Shown here one piece after another: positions 34,288 to 43,160 of a stretch of 64,000 nucleotides of DNA (positions are counted from its first letter, which is position 1; every line of letters starts with the position of its first letter). Made by a program: the position numbers and the translations under genes. Below the pieces are notes generated by a model. That model saw only the letters and a program-made list of their open reading frames with translations. It ran no database searches and was not told the DNA's origin. The DNA comes from Aromatoleum toluvorans (GTDB taxonomy: Bacteria; Pseudomonadota; Gammaproteobacteria; Burkholderiales; Rhodocyclaceae): NCBI RefSeq assembly GCF_012910905.1, contig NZ_WTVN01000001.1, positions 62,001-126,000 of the forward strand, read 5' to 3'.

Positions 34288-35507
34288 GTCCTCTCCTCCT
34301 GTTGTGGATGTTCCTCGCGGCGCCCGGGAGCCCCGTTGTCCGTGTCGATCCGCCGGGCCTGCAGGCCCCCGAGACCGAGCGCCGCGGCCATCACCCAGAA
34401 CAGCACGGCCGCGCCGGCACTCGCCCCAATGGCGCCAAAAAGGAGGGGCATCGCGGTCATCCAGGCGTGCACCGTCATCGAGCGGAAAGCCAGCGCCTCG
34501 CCGTGCCGCTCGCGGGGCGTGACCTGATGCAGCGTCGCGAGAATCGTCGGTTGGATCGCGCCCAGCGCAAGGCCGAGGGTCGCGGCGCACAGCGCCATGG
34601 CCCATGCACTCTGGAGCAGTGGATACAGCACGAACACCAGACACGTGATGAAAAGCGCCCCCGCAAGCAAATGGCGTCGCGGCAGGCGTTCGGCCACAAA
34701 CGGGATCACGACGCGCACCGACATCGACGCCACCGCATAGGCCGCCAGCACCGCCCCCAGCGCCGATGCGCTGAAGCCGCGTTCGACCCCGAGAATCGGC
34801 AACGCGAAGCCATGCACGTCCCAACTGGCCGACACCAGCCAGTTGACGAGGAGCAGGCGCCGGAACGACGGCAGGCGGAGCAGGCCCCAAGCGGACGGCT
34901 GCTTGCGGTTCAACGCGGAGACCGGCGCCCGGCTTTCATGCGGGACCGCCTGGGCGATCACCAGGGTCGCGAACGGAAGCAGCGCGAGCGCGGCGAACGC
35001 CGCCGAAAAGCCGAGATGATCGATCAACACGCCGGCCATCATCGGCCCGAAGAGTCCCGCCACGGCCGGAGCGAGCGCGATCCAGCTGAACACGCGAAGT
35101 CGATCCGCCTCGTCCCGCGCGAATCGGCTGGCCGTGCGCTGGATCGCGATCATGCCGAAGCCCGAGCCCGCGCCGCACAACGCAGCGGCCGCACACAGGG
35201 CAATGAGATGGGGTACCGACGCTGCGAGCAACGCACCCGCGAGCGACAGGCCGGCCGCAATGCGCAGCGGCAGATGGTAGCCGTGCCGATCGGCAAGCCG
35301 TCCGGCCGGGATCGCGAAGATCGCGGGAAATAGCGCGAACATCGTCATGACGAGCCCCACTGCCCACTCGGAATGCCCCAGCCGCAGGACGCTCAGCGGC
35401 GCGGCCAGGCGAGCCCCCTGCACGCAGGCGTGCAGTCCGACCTGGCATGCGACCAGCGCCACCAGGGCGCTGCGCATGGATGCCGGGGAAACCCCGTGCC
35501 CATTCAC
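34278..35507 (-). CDS. MFS transporter
   Basis: About 409 residues with 11-12 hydrophobic helices. The loop motif after helix 2 is AGRLADRHGYHLPLR, and the second half repeats the fold (ERLPRRHLLAGALFITC). The start is a GTG at 35507 overlapping the stop of the APH-type kinase gene (GTGA), which argues for translational coupling; an ATG 10 codons later is possible. It probably moves the pathway substrate or an intermediate. The ORF extends upstream in frame, but that part overlaps the kinase gene. Confidence 0.85.
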   Translation of the reverse strand: MNGHGVSPASMRSALVALVACQVGLHACVQGARLAAPLSVLRLGHSEWAVGLVMTMFALFPAIFAIPAGRLADRHGYHLPLRIAAGLSLAGALLAASVPHLIALCAAAALCGAGSGFGMIAIQRTASRFARDEADRLRVFSWIALAPAVAGLFGPMMAGVLIDHLGFSAAFAALALLPFATLVIAQAVPHESRAPVSALNRKQPSAWGLLRLPSFRRLLLVNWLVSASWDVHGFALPILGVERGFSASALGAVLAAYAVASMSVRVVIPFVAERLPRRHLLAGALFITCLVFVLYPLLQSAWAMALCAATLGLALGAIQPTILATLHQVTPRERHGEALAFRSMTVHAWMTAMPLLFGAIGASAGAAVLFWVMAAALGLGGLQARRIDTDNGAPGRREEHPQQEERTCS

Positions 35508-36559
35508 GCCCGCACCTCGATCCCCGCGATCGCCGCTTCGAGCAGGCGCACCGCGGACGAATGATGCTGCGCGCCGGTTTCCGCCGGAGCCTTGCCTGCG
35601 CAGGATCGCGCATGGCTGGCCTCGAGCATGATGCCGAGCTTGAAGCGTGCCATCGCGACGTACCAATTGATCGCCGACAGATCGCGCGCGCTGCGCTGGC
35701 GATAGTGTTCGACGAGTTCGGCGGTCGAGGGAAGACCGTCGGCGGGCGCGATGCGGATGGTGCCGGCGCCCCGCCCGTCGCGGTCGGGCCAGGTCGCGAC
35801 GAGCCAGCCGAGGTCGAGCAGCGGATCCCCCAGCGTCGCAAGCTCCCAGTCGATGATCGCTGCAAGCGCCGGCCGGTCATGCCGGAACATCACGTTGCCG
35901 AAGTGATAATCGCCGTGCATCAGCCCCGGAACGTTGGCTGCCGGCACGTGCGCTTCGAGCCAGTCGGCCACCTCGCGCACACCAGGCAGCGCCTGCGGCC
36001 CCGGCCAACCGGGCTGCTCCGCGCAGCGCTCGAGGTGCATGAGCCAGCGCGGCACTTGCCGCTCAAGAAACCCTTCCGGCCGCCCGAAGTCCGCCAGTCC
36101 GACCGCATCGGGCGCGACCTCGCCCAGGCGCAGCAAGGCATCGACCATCGACAGCCCCATCGCATGGCGCCACGTCGGATCAGTGGCATAGAGCCCCCGG
36201 AGCGGCGTGGGCGTTGCGGTAAAGCCATCCACCGGAGCCATCAGGTAGAACGGCGCACCGAGCACCGACGCATCCCTGCAGGCAGCAATCAGGCGCGGGT
36301 GGGGTACCGCCGTGCCGGCAAGTGCTCCGAGCAGCCGCGCCTCACGGAGAAAGGTCGCGTGGATCTCGGGCTTTGCGCCCGGCGGCGGGCAGCGCAGGAC
36401 GTACTCGGCGCCGTCCCGAAAAAAGCGCAGCAGGACGTTCTGCGTGCCCCCGGTGAGCGGCGTGACCGAGTCGATCGCCCCACTACCCAGCCCCTGCGCA
36501 TCCATCCATTCGGCGAGTCGTCCGAGATCGACCTCCGCCGCCCACCCGTGAGCGCTCAT
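35504..36559 (-). CDS. APH-family phosphotransferase (ACAD10/11 or LvaA-like acyl-CoA kinase)
   Basis: 351 residues with the aminoglycoside-phosphotransferase fold. LTGGTQNVLLRF is the nucleotide loop; the catalytic loop HGDYHFGN and the metal-binding IDWELATLGDPLLDLGW are intact. The family includes the kinase domain of mammalian ACAD10/ACAD11 and Pseudomonas LvaA, which phosphorylate the 4-hydroxyl of 4-hydroxyacyl-CoAs. Here the ATG overlaps the stop of an acyl-CoA dehydrogenase gene by four bases, the bacterial equivalent of the fused animal protein. Antibiotic resistance is unlikely given the context. A second copy lies at 62831. Confidence 0.9.
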   Translation of the reverse strand: MSAHGWAAEVDLGRLAEWMDAQGLGSGAIDSVTPLTGGTQNVLLRFFRDGAEYVLRCPPPGAKPEIHATFLREARLLGALAGTAVPHPRLIAACRDASVLGAPFYLMAPVDGFTATPTPLRGLYATDPTWRHAMGLSMVDALLRLGEVAPDAVGLADFGRPEGFLERQVPRWLMHLERCAEQPGWPGPQALPGVREVADWLEAHVPAANVPGLMHGDYHFGNVMFRHDRPALAAIIDWELATLGDPLLDLGWLVATWPDRDGRGAGTIRIAPADGLPSTAELVEHYRQRSARDLSAINWYVAMARFKLGIMLEASHARSCAGKAPAETGAQHHSSAVRLLEAAIAGIEVRA

Positions 36560-37830
36560 CCCAGCACCGCGCTGAACTTCGCCCGTGCAGCGGCCTCGGC
36601 CGTCGGCCGGTGATAGTCCGGGAACAGGTCCTCGCAACCGGTGTACTCGCGCAGCAACTGCTTGGCGACGGTGACCTTGTGCACCTCGGTGGGACCGTCC
36701 GCGAGCCCCATCTGGTAGGCGCGCACGATCAGGCCGACGAAGGGCATCTCGCACGACACCCCTATCGATCCATGCACCTGCAATGCGCTCGACGCGATGT
36801 CGTGCAGCACCTTGGGCATCGTCGCCTTCACCGCGGCGATGTCCTTGCGCACCTTCATGTAGTCCTGGTACTTGTCGATGCGCCAGGCAGTGCGCATGAC
36901 CAGCAGGCGGAACTGCTCGAGCTGGATCCACGCATCGGCGATCCTCTCCTGCACCATCTGCTTGTCCGCGAGCAGCGAGCCCTGGGTGCTGCGCGACAAG
37001 GCCCGCTCGCACAGCGCGTCGAGCGCCTTCTGCGACTGGCCGATGACGCGCATCGCGTGGTGCACGCGCCCCCCGCCGAGGCGCACCTGCGCGACGACGA
37101 AGGCCTCGCCCGGCGCGCCGAGCATGTTCTCCGCCGCCACCCGCACCCGGTCGAAGTTCAGGTAGCCATGAGTCGCCTCGGGATCGTCAGGGACGCCGAC
37201 GTTACGGACGATCTCGATTCCCGGCGTGCAGGCAGGCACGATGAACATGCTCATGCCTTTGTAGGGCGACACGGTCGGATCGGTGATCGCCATGACGATG
37301 TAGAACGCGGCATAGCGCGCGTTCGACGCGAACCACTTCTGCCCCGAAATCAGCCAATCATTGCCATCCTGTTCGGCGCGCGTCGTGAACACTTTCGGAT
37401 CGGCGCCCCCCTGCGGCTCGGTCATCGCAAAACAGGACACGATGCGGTTGTCGAGAAGCGGCTCGAGGTAGCGCGCCTTCTGTTCGGGCGTGCCGTAGTG
37501 CGCGAGGATCTCGCAGTTTCCCGAGTCGGGCGCGTGCGCACCGAACACGATGGGCGCGAACAGCGCGCGACCGAGGATCTCGTTCATCAGCGCCAGCTTG
37601 ACCTGGCCATAGCCCGCCCCGCCGAGTTCCGGTCCGAGGTGGCAAGCCCACAGATTCCTGGCCTTCACCTCGCGCTGCAGTGGGCGGACCAGCGCCTCGA
37701 AGCGCGGATCGTGGATATTCCAGGGACTGCCGAGGACATGCTCGAGCGGCTCGACCTCCTCGCGCACGAAGCGGTCGATCCAGTCGAGTTCCTGCTGGAA
37801 TTCCGGGTCGGTCTCAAAATCCCATGCCAT
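36556..37830 (-). CDS. Acyl-CoA dehydrogenase, ACAD10/11 (LvaC)-like
   Basis: 424 residues. It has FAMTEPQGGADPKVFTTRA, WLISGQKWFASNARYAAFYIVMA, and the C-terminal LADGPTEVHKVTVAKQLLREY; the 'DGPxEVH' form is typical of the ACAD10/11 group. In levulinate degradation (LvaC) and animal ACAD11 such enzymes act on the phosphorylated 4-hydroxyacyl-CoA made by the partner kinase, giving the 2-enoyl-CoA. The kinase gene overlaps its stop codon. An SDR gene lies 12 bases upstream, completing a kinase-dehydrogenase-SDR set like LvaA-LvaC-LvaD. Confidence 0.92.
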   Translation of the reverse strand: MAWDFETDPEFQQELDWIDRFVREEVEPLEHVLGSPWNIHDPRFEALVRPLQREVKARNLWACHLGPELGGAGYGQVKLALMNEILGRALFAPIVFGAHAPDSGNCEILAHYGTPEQKARYLEPLLDNRIVSCFAMTEPQGGADPKVFTTRAEQDGNDWLISGQKWFASNARYAAFYIVMAITDPTVSPYKGMSMFIVPACTPGIEIVRNVGVPDDPEATHGYLNFDRVRVAAENMLGAPGEAFVVAQVRLGGGRVHHAMRVIGQSQKALDALCERALSRSTQGSLLADKQMVQERIADAWIQLEQFRLLVMRTAWRIDKYQDYMKVRKDIAAVKATMPKVLHDIASSALQVHGSIGVSCEMPFVGLIVRAYQMGLADGPTEVHKVTVAKQLLREYTGCEDLFPDYHRPTAEAAARAKFSAVLG

Positions 37831-37842
37831 CTTCGATCTCCA

Positions 37843-38580
37843 TCAGGCGAGCAGCAGGCCACCATCGACCAGCAGGGTCTGGCCGAGCATGTAGGACGCC
37901 AGCGGCGAAGCGAGAAAGAGCGCCGCACCGGCCATCTCTTCCGGCGTGCCGAGGCGGCCGAGGGGAATATTCTTGAGCGATGCCTCCAGGCGCTTGGGGT
38001 GATCCGTCGTGATGCGGGTAAGCTTGGTCGCGACGAGCCCGGGGGCGATGCCGTTCACGCGGATGCCGTCGCGTGCCCACGCTTCGCCCAGCGTGCGGGT
38101 AAGGCCGTAGGCCCCCGTCTTGGAAGCGTTGTAGGCCGGGGTGCCGACCGTGGAATGGAAGGCCGCGGCCGAACTCACGATGATCATCGATCCGCGGCTC
38201 TCGGCGAGCATGTCGTGGAACTTGTCGCCGCAGGCCATGAGGCTCACGAGGTTCACGTTCACGACCTCCCGAAAGGCCGGCACCTTGAACTCCTCGCGGT
38301 TGTAGCGCACCGTGCCTTGCGAGCAGATCAGCACGTCGAGCCGCTCGAACGGCACCGGCGCGCACGCCACCGCATCTGCGTCGGCCACGTCCACTTGCGC
38401 ATACGCGAGTCCCTCGAGGTTCGAGTCGGCCGAATCCGCATAATCGGCGGCGGTCGGTCGCGTGCCCCAGACGTGGACGCTCGCCCCGCGCCGACGGAAG
38501 GCCTGCGCCATGCCGTTGCCGATCCCGCTCGATCCTCCCACCACGAGTACCGTCTTGCCGCTGAAGTCCAGTTCGTTCAC
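37843..38580 (-). CDS. SDR-family oxidoreductase (paralogue of the 62077 gene)
   Basis: 245 residues starting at a GTG (38580) that gives MNELDFSGKTVLVVGG. The nucleotide motif is GGSSGIG, with catalytic Ser in VSSAAAFHS and YNASK. The protein closely matches the SDR at 62077-62817 along its whole length, including the unusual HVWGTR and TTDHPKR segments. It lies 12 bases upstream of the acyl-CoA dehydrogenase and kinase genes. A role in making or removing a 4-hydroxy or 3-hydroxy group on the CoA ester is plausible (inference). Confidence 0.92.
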   Translation of the reverse strand: MNELDFSGKTVLVVGGSSGIGNGMAQAFRRRGASVHVWGTRPTAADYADSADSNLEGLAYAQVDVADADAVACAPVPFERLDVLICSQGTVRYNREEFKVPAFREVVNVNLVSLMACGDKFHDMLAESRGSMIIVSSAAAFHSTVGTPAYNASKTGAYGLTRTLGEAWARDGIRVNGIAPGLVATKLTRITTDHPKRLEASLKNIPLGRLGTPEEMAGAALFLASPLASYMLGQTLLVDGGLLLA

Positions 38581-38606
38581 GTGTTCGTTTCTCCTTCGTC
38601 CATGCG

Positions 38607-40838
38607 TCAGGGATTGGTCACGGCCGCGGCGACCATGCTTTGAATCTGCCCTTCGTCGAGCCCGACCGATCGCCACACCCTGTGGCTGTGCTCGCCCAGC
38701 GCCGGCGGTGCCCGGTCAAGGGCGAGGGGCAGGTCGCAAAAGTTCCAGTACGCGCCGACCTGTTCGAGGTGCCCATACACCGCGTGCGGATAGGCGGCGT
38801 GCAGCCCCGCCCGTCGGCAGCCGTCGTCGTCGAGAAAGCTCAGACCGGGGTTTTCGAGCGCGGGCTCGCAAGGCACCCCCGCCGCGGTCAGACACTCGCA
38901 GGCCGTCTCGCGGCTGAACGCCGCAAACCAGGCCTCGCGATCGTTCCCGGCCAAGGCGGCGAGCGCCCGCGCTTCCTCCGGCCGCAGCGCGGCGACAGCC
39001 AGCCAGCCGTCCGCGCAGCGATACAGACGGTGATCCGGCGACACGCCGGTCTGCGCCGCGTCGAGGTGATCGATCGGGGACAGACTGCCGTCGGCGCGCA
39101 TCACGGCCTCGCCCACGGTCAGTAGCGTCGCGCCGAGGAGCGATGCCGCCACCGCCTGTCCGTCGCCCGTTATCTGGCGCTGAAAATGCGCGAGCAGGAG
39201 TGCGAACACTGACGACAGCGCGGCGAAGTAGTCCCCGACGCCGAAGCGCAACCACATCGGCGGCCTCCCCTCGCCGCCGCATTCCACTTCCCAGCCGCAG
39301 GCCGCCTGCATCAGCTGGTCGAACCCGGGCCAGTCCTTGCGCGGTCCCAGCGGACCGTAGGAGCTGATGTGGCAATACACAAGCGCCGGATTGATCGCCT
39401 TCAGCGTTTCGTAGTCGATACCCAGCTTGTGCGCGGCCGGCAGGCGGACGTTGTGATGAACCACGTCGGCCCAGCGCACCAGCGCCGCGAGTGCCGGTTG
39501 TGCGGTCGGATCCCCGAGCTTGAGCGTCGCACCGAGCTTGCCACGCTGCGTGCCGGCGAAGATCCGTTCCAGACGGCGCATCGCATCGCCACCGGGGGGT
39601 TCCACCTTGATGACTTCGGCGCCGAGGTCGGCGAGGAGCTGCGTCGCGAAGGGCCCCGCAAGGTAGGCGCCCAGGTCGAGCACCCTGAGGCCAGTGAGGG
39701 GTGCGCTCCCCGACTGCCCCTTCGGCACGCCGTCGAATGCTTGCGCGCGCGGGACGCTCCAAGCCGGGTCCGATTCAAGCGGCAGCAACCCGCCGCGCAG
39801 GCGCGGGGGAGGGTCGGTGGTGTACGCCGGCCCGGGTTCGAACACGCGACCGAGGACGGGATCATCCACCATCACGACAAATCCGTTGGCACGCGCCTGT
39901 TCGTCGCGGTATATCTCACCGAAAGGGGCCGCCACCTGTGCGGCCACGTCGTGCTGCCAGAAGTGTTCGACCCATTCCTGCGCGGGGCGCGTGGCAATGA
40001 TTGCTCTATTCGCGCCGAAGTTTGGCGCAACGTGGCTGGGCGGATATTTCGCGTTCTCCGCCGCGACCGCCTCGGGCCCCATCGCTGCGAGCGCCTCTGC
40101 CATCCAAGGCGCCTTGTCCGGCGAGTAGTGCACATGGATCCAGCGCCCGTCGAAGCATCGGTGCAGCGGAATAGGCGTCGTCTTGTCGAGCCCTTTCGCG
40201 AACACCGGTGTCGGAGTCTCGGCGCGTGACCAGTGCATGCTCATCGGTGCGAGCGCGGCCTGGGCGAGGCTGGTGTGAGCCGCCCCGCCGCGCCCGTCGC
40301 GTCGACGTGCGATCAGACGCGCCATCACCCCGATGACGCAGAACCAGGCGGCGAGCCAACTCGCGAATGGCATGCGGACGAAGATCGGGCCCGGCCGATG
40401 ACCAGGCTGCTCGTCGAGCAGACCCAAGCGCGCGAGCACGAGCGATTCCCGCGGCAAGGCCTCGGCGAGTGGATGCCGGGATGGCCAGCCGGTGATTGCC
40501 GAGACAACAAGCTGCGGGCATGCTGCAGCAAGCACGTCGTCCGCCAGCCCCAACGCTGCCGCACGGCGAGGTATGAAGTCGTGGATCAACACGTCGGCGT
40601 CGGCCAGCAAGGCACGCAGACGCCCGCGCCCATCATCGCGATCCAGGTCGAGCTCGACCCGACGCTTTCCCCTGTTGAGAACGGAGAACAAGGCCGTGCC
40701 CTGCTCCGCATCGCTGCCCGGCGCTTCGATGCGGATGACTTCCGCACCCGCCTCCGAGAGCAGCAACCCGGCCGCCGGACCGGGGATGCCGCATGCGATC
40801 TCGACGACGCGGATACCGGCGAGGATGCCTTCGTGCAT
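38607..40838 (-). CDS. Tandem two-domain CaiB/BaiF CoA-transferase
   Basis: 743 residues made of two family III CoA-transferase units. The first starts ILAGIRVVEIACGIPGPAAGLLLSEAGAEVIRIE (residues 4-37). The second starts LTGLRVLDLGAYLAGPFATQLLADLGAEVIKVE near residue 378. The catalytic Asp is present in the second unit (FGVGDYFAA). The matching place in the first (FASWLAAWFCVIG) has none, so one half is probably inactive or structural. Usual family enzymes are dimers of about 400 residues. The start at 40838 lies 4 bases after the stop of the AhpD-like gene. Confidence 0.9.
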   Translation of the reverse strand: MHEGILAGIRVVEIACGIPGPAAGLLLSEAGAEVIRIEAPGSDAEQGTALFSVLNRGKRRVELDLDRDDGRGRLRALLADADVLIHDFIPRRAAALGLADDVLAAACPQLVVSAITGWPSRHPLAEALPRESLVLARLGLLDEQPGHRPGPIFVRMPFASWLAAWFCVIGVMARLIARRRDGRGGAAHTSLAQAALAPMSMHWSRAETPTPVFAKGLDKTTPIPLHRCFDGRWIHVHYSPDKAPWMAEALAAMGPEAVAAENAKYPPSHVAPNFGANRAIIATRPAQEWVEHFWQHDVAAQVAAPFGEIYRDEQARANGFVVMVDDPVLGRVFEPGPAYTTDPPPRLRGGLLPLESDPAWSVPRAQAFDGVPKGQSGSAPLTGLRVLDLGAYLAGPFATQLLADLGAEVIKVEPPGGDAMRRLERIFAGTQRGKLGATLKLGDPTAQPALAALVRWADVVHHNVRLPAAHKLGIDYETLKAINPALVYCHISSYGPLGPRKDWPGFDQLMQAACGWEVECGGEGRPPMWLRFGVGDYFAALSSVFALLLAHFQRQITGDGQAVAASLLGATLLTVGEAVMRADGSLSPIDHLDAAQTGVSPDHRLYRCADGWLAVAALRPEEARALAALAGNDREAWFAAFSRETACECLTAAGVPCEPALENPGLSFLDDDGCRRAGLHAAYPHAVYGHLEQVGAYWNFCDLPLALDRAPPALGEHSHRVWRSVGLDEGQIQSMVAAAVTNP

Positions 40839-40842
40839 CGCC

Positions 40843-41352
40843 CTACTCCGCGTACGCCTGCTGCACATAGGTCATGCGCCCACCCGCTAGCATCAGCGCG
40901 CAGAACATGTTCAGCTCGACGATCTGGGCGGTGGAAAAATGGCGGCCGAGCTCGGCGAATACCGCGTCGTCGATGGCCATGTAGTCGGCCGCAAAGAGCT
41001 CGGCGTATCGCAGCGCCGCCTTCTCGTGCGGCGAAAAACGAGCATCGTCCGCGCTCAGGCAGGCGATATCCTCCTCGCTCACCGCGTCGTCCTTGCGCGC
41101 GAGCTGACACGCCTTGCAGGTCGTGATCGAGGCGATCCTGAGCCGCACCAGCTCGCGGAGGCGGCCGTCGAGCACCCCACTCACGTGCATCGTTTCCAGG
41201 GTCGCGAGCCAGGCTTGGGCAAGCTCGGGGCGATGTGCCCAGACCTGCACCGGAACGGTGGAACTCAACATGCGATTGGCGCACCCCCGCGCCACTGCGT
41301 CGGCAAGCGGTGCAGGCAACGCATCGAGGGGAATGGGCTGGATTCTCGCCAT
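40843..41352 (-). CDS. Carboxymuconolactone decarboxylase/AhpD-family protein
   Basis: 169 residues. The helical AhpD-like core has the redox motif CKAC in a ITTCKACQLARKDDAV context, as in peroxidase-type members rather than the muconolactone enzyme. Such proteins often sit in catabolic operons as thiol-peroxidase-like helpers. The ATG at 41352 follows GAGGA; the ORF extends about 60 codons upstream through the promoter region, which is unlikely to be translated. It is the first gene of the leftward run to 33517. Confidence 0.87.
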   Translation of the reverse strand: MARIQPIPLDALPAPLADAVARGCANRMLSSTVPVQVWAHRPELAQAWLATLETMHVSGVLDGRLRELVRLRIASITTCKACQLARKDDAVSEEDIACLSADDARFSPHEKAALRYAELFAADYMAIDDAVFAELGRHFSTAQIVELNMFCALMLAGGRMTYVQQAYAE

Positions 41353-41668
41353 GGTGGGTCCTCGGTTGGGATGAACGGATTGCCCGGCGAGACGTCGGTC
41401 AGAACGCTCAGGCAAGGCTGCAGAACTTCGACGAGCCACCCGACCCTGCATGAAGCGCTCGATCGCGGGGTCGAGCGGCCTCACCGATGCACAGCCTCTC
41501 GTAGTTATATGTTCAGTTTTTGCATTTTTGTTCAAATATACGACTGAATCCCCTCCGAAACAAGAACGGCGTGATCTGACCGGGTGTCAGAACACGCCGC
41601 ACCTGCCTCAGGATGTAGAGAGGACGTTCGCAATCGCGGTTTTTCCCGACCGCGCCGTTACTGCCCGT
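41353..41668. other. Promoter-bearing gap upstream of the AhpD-CaiB-SDR-ACAD-kinase run
   Basis: 316 bases without a gene. The middle part (41501-41555) is A+T-rich, with TGTTCA occurring twice (41510-41515 and 41529-41534) and TATAT/ATATA flanks, which suggests a promoter and operator. The rest shows no family-like coding sequence on either strand. Confidence 0.5.
41575..41591. promoter_or_regulatory. Inverted repeat TCTGAC-N5-GTCAGA
   Basis: Perfect 6-bp arms with a 5-base spacer. The geometry is the same as the TTGAC-N5-GTCAA sites, but the outer bases differ (CTGAC for TTGAC). It lies between the NTF2-like gene end and the AhpD-like gene start. It could be a variant operator or a weak terminator of the gene upstream. 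Confidence 0.35.
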
Positions 41669-42025
41669 TCAGGGCTGACGAATGAAGTAGCGCACGTGGA
41701 GCTTGCCGCCCTCGTCGAAGCGATAGAGCTCGATGGTTTCGATCGTCACATCGGTCCCCTTCACCCTGTTGCGGTTGTGACAGGCCGCCTCGCAGCCATT
41801 GATGATCATCGCGACCTCCTCGATGTCGATCTTGGCGTTCTGTGCGGTCCACATCGCTTCAAGCACCGGCCACCCGTCAGCGGGCGGTCGGCCGACGTAT
41901 TCGATTGAGAGACCGCCGGGCGCGACCTCGCGGTAAGCAGCCAGAAAACCTTCCTTGTCGGAGGCGTTCCATCGGGCAAGCTGTGTGTGCAGGAAATGCT
42001 CGATGGCCTTCGCGTCGATGCTCAT
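41669..42025 (-). CDS. NTF2-like / SnoaL-type small protein
   Basis: 118 residues with the cone-shaped NTF2 fold pattern: N-terminal helices (IEHFLHTQLARWNASDKEGFLAAY), then a strand-rich half ending IETIELYRFDEGGKLHVRYFIRQP. Family members are isomerases, cyclases or hydratases of steroids and polyketides. The substrate pocket and any catalytic Asp cannot be fixed by eye. It is the last gene of the short leftward group P450-unknown-NTF2, which suggests action on the P450 product. Confidence 0.75.
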   Translation of the reverse strand: MSIDAKAIEHFLHTQLARWNASDKEGFLAAYREVAPGGLSIEYVGRPPADGWPVLEAMWTAQNAKIDIEEVAMIINGCEAACHNRNRVKGTDVTIETIELYRFDEGGKLHVRYFIRQP

Positions 42026-42063
42026 GGGAGCTCCTTTTTCGTGTCTCGTGTTGATTGGGCGCG

Positions 42064-43095
42064 TCAGAGTTCGCTGCCGCGCACATTGCGCGCGCTGCCG
42101 TTGCGGCGGTCCGATTCGCCCCAGGCCATCCAGCGATCCGGCTCGCGCGTATCACCCACACGCCTCCAGCGGCCTTCCTGTTGCGCGGTGATCGGGAATC
42201 CGCCGACAAAGTCCATCATTTCGCCTTTCGGATCAGGCAGGAACTCCCACTCCTCCCGGCCATCGACCACGATACGGGCAGTTTCGGCGAAATAACTTCC
42301 CTCCTTGTGTCGCACCTCGCCCTCGATATCCGTCGTGCAATAGATCTCGCCCTTGTGGTTCTGGAAGATCGCGTAGCCCAGATTCTCGTGACCGACCATA
42401 AACGAGCCCGCATCCCAGGTCCCGTCCTTGTAGATCGTCGCGAACGACCACCAGATGACGTGCATCTTGTTGTTTACGACGAGGTCCTTCTGGAAGTGAA
42501 TGGCGCCGCCGTCGGCCATCCACGCCTGGTCGAGCGCGATGACGCCCTTCACCGGACGCCCCTCGCAGATGCCGGACACGTCGTAGAGTTGCGACACGTA
42601 GAAGGTGCCCCAATCCTCGCCGGGCAGGTACCACTGCATGCCGTTGCCGATAAGCGGCCCGCCGATGTCGAGAAGCCCCTCCTCCTTCCAGCTGAAGCGC
42701 TCACCCGACGCGGTGATCAGCCACGGCTCGCCGGGTTCGCCGTCCAGGCTGGACCAGCAGGCGGTATCTCCTTCCAGCCAGCGTTTAGGGAACATCGTCA
42801 TCGCGCGAGGCAGGATCCTTTCCTTGTCGACCCGAATGTGGCGCTCGTCAATCCGGGTGGACTGATAGATGAACTTTGTCGGATTGGGGGAGCTGCCAGG
42901 CGCATTTACGGCACGGACGAAGGAATAGATGTGCCCTTCTTCGTCGCGCACACTGCCGAAGGGCATGTGCTTGGTGAGCTTGAGCCCAAAATGATCACGC
43001 AGGTCCGCGAGCTTGGCGCCGCTGACTTTCTGCGGTCCGACCAGGCATTGATAGGCGAAATCGCCCCGTTGAGGAACGGTCTGGAAGATTCTCAT
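42064..43095 (-). CDS. Conserved hypothetical protein, possibly lipocalin-like (CrtC/AttH fold)
   Basis: I do not recognise this 343-residue protein with confidence. It is rich in Trp, Gly and predicted beta strands (GTFYVSQLYDVSGICEGRPVKG, IALDQAWM, WWSFATIYKDGTWDAG). The 'G..VKG..A.DQAW' pattern recalls the AttH/CrtC double-lipocalin fold that hydrates or isomerises isoprenoids, but the resemblance is weak. There is no signal peptide. It sits 65 bases downstream of the second P450 gene and 38 bases upstream of the NTF2-like gene, so a role in the same conversion is likely. Confidence 0.6.
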   Translation of the reverse strand: MRIFQTVPQRGDFAYQCLVGPQKVSGAKLADLRDHFGLKLTKHMPFGSVRDEEGHIYSFVRAVNAPGSSPNPTKFIYQSTRIDERHIRVDKERILPRAMTMFPKRWLEGDTACWSSLDGEPGEPWLITASGERFSWKEEGLLDIGGPLIGNGMQWYLPGEDWGTFYVSQLYDVSGICEGRPVKGVIALDQAWMADGGAIHFQKDLVVNNKMHVIWWSFATIYKDGTWDAGSFMVGHENLGYAIFQNHKGEIYCTTDIEGEVRHKEGSYFAETARIVVDGREEWEFLPDPKGEMMDFVGGFPITAQQEGRWRRVGDTREPDRWMAWGESDRRNGSARNVRGSEL

Positions 43096-43160
43096 CGTTG
43101 AATTCCGGAAGAGGTCGGGAAGCCGCCCGTGCGCGCGACGGGCGGGAACGGTGCCCGGGT

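Noticed and set aside
35504-36559. Aminoglycoside-resistance kinase
   Set aside because: The APH fold is present, but the overlapping acyl-CoA dehydrogenase gene and the duplicated SDR-kinase pair point to acyl-CoA metabolism.
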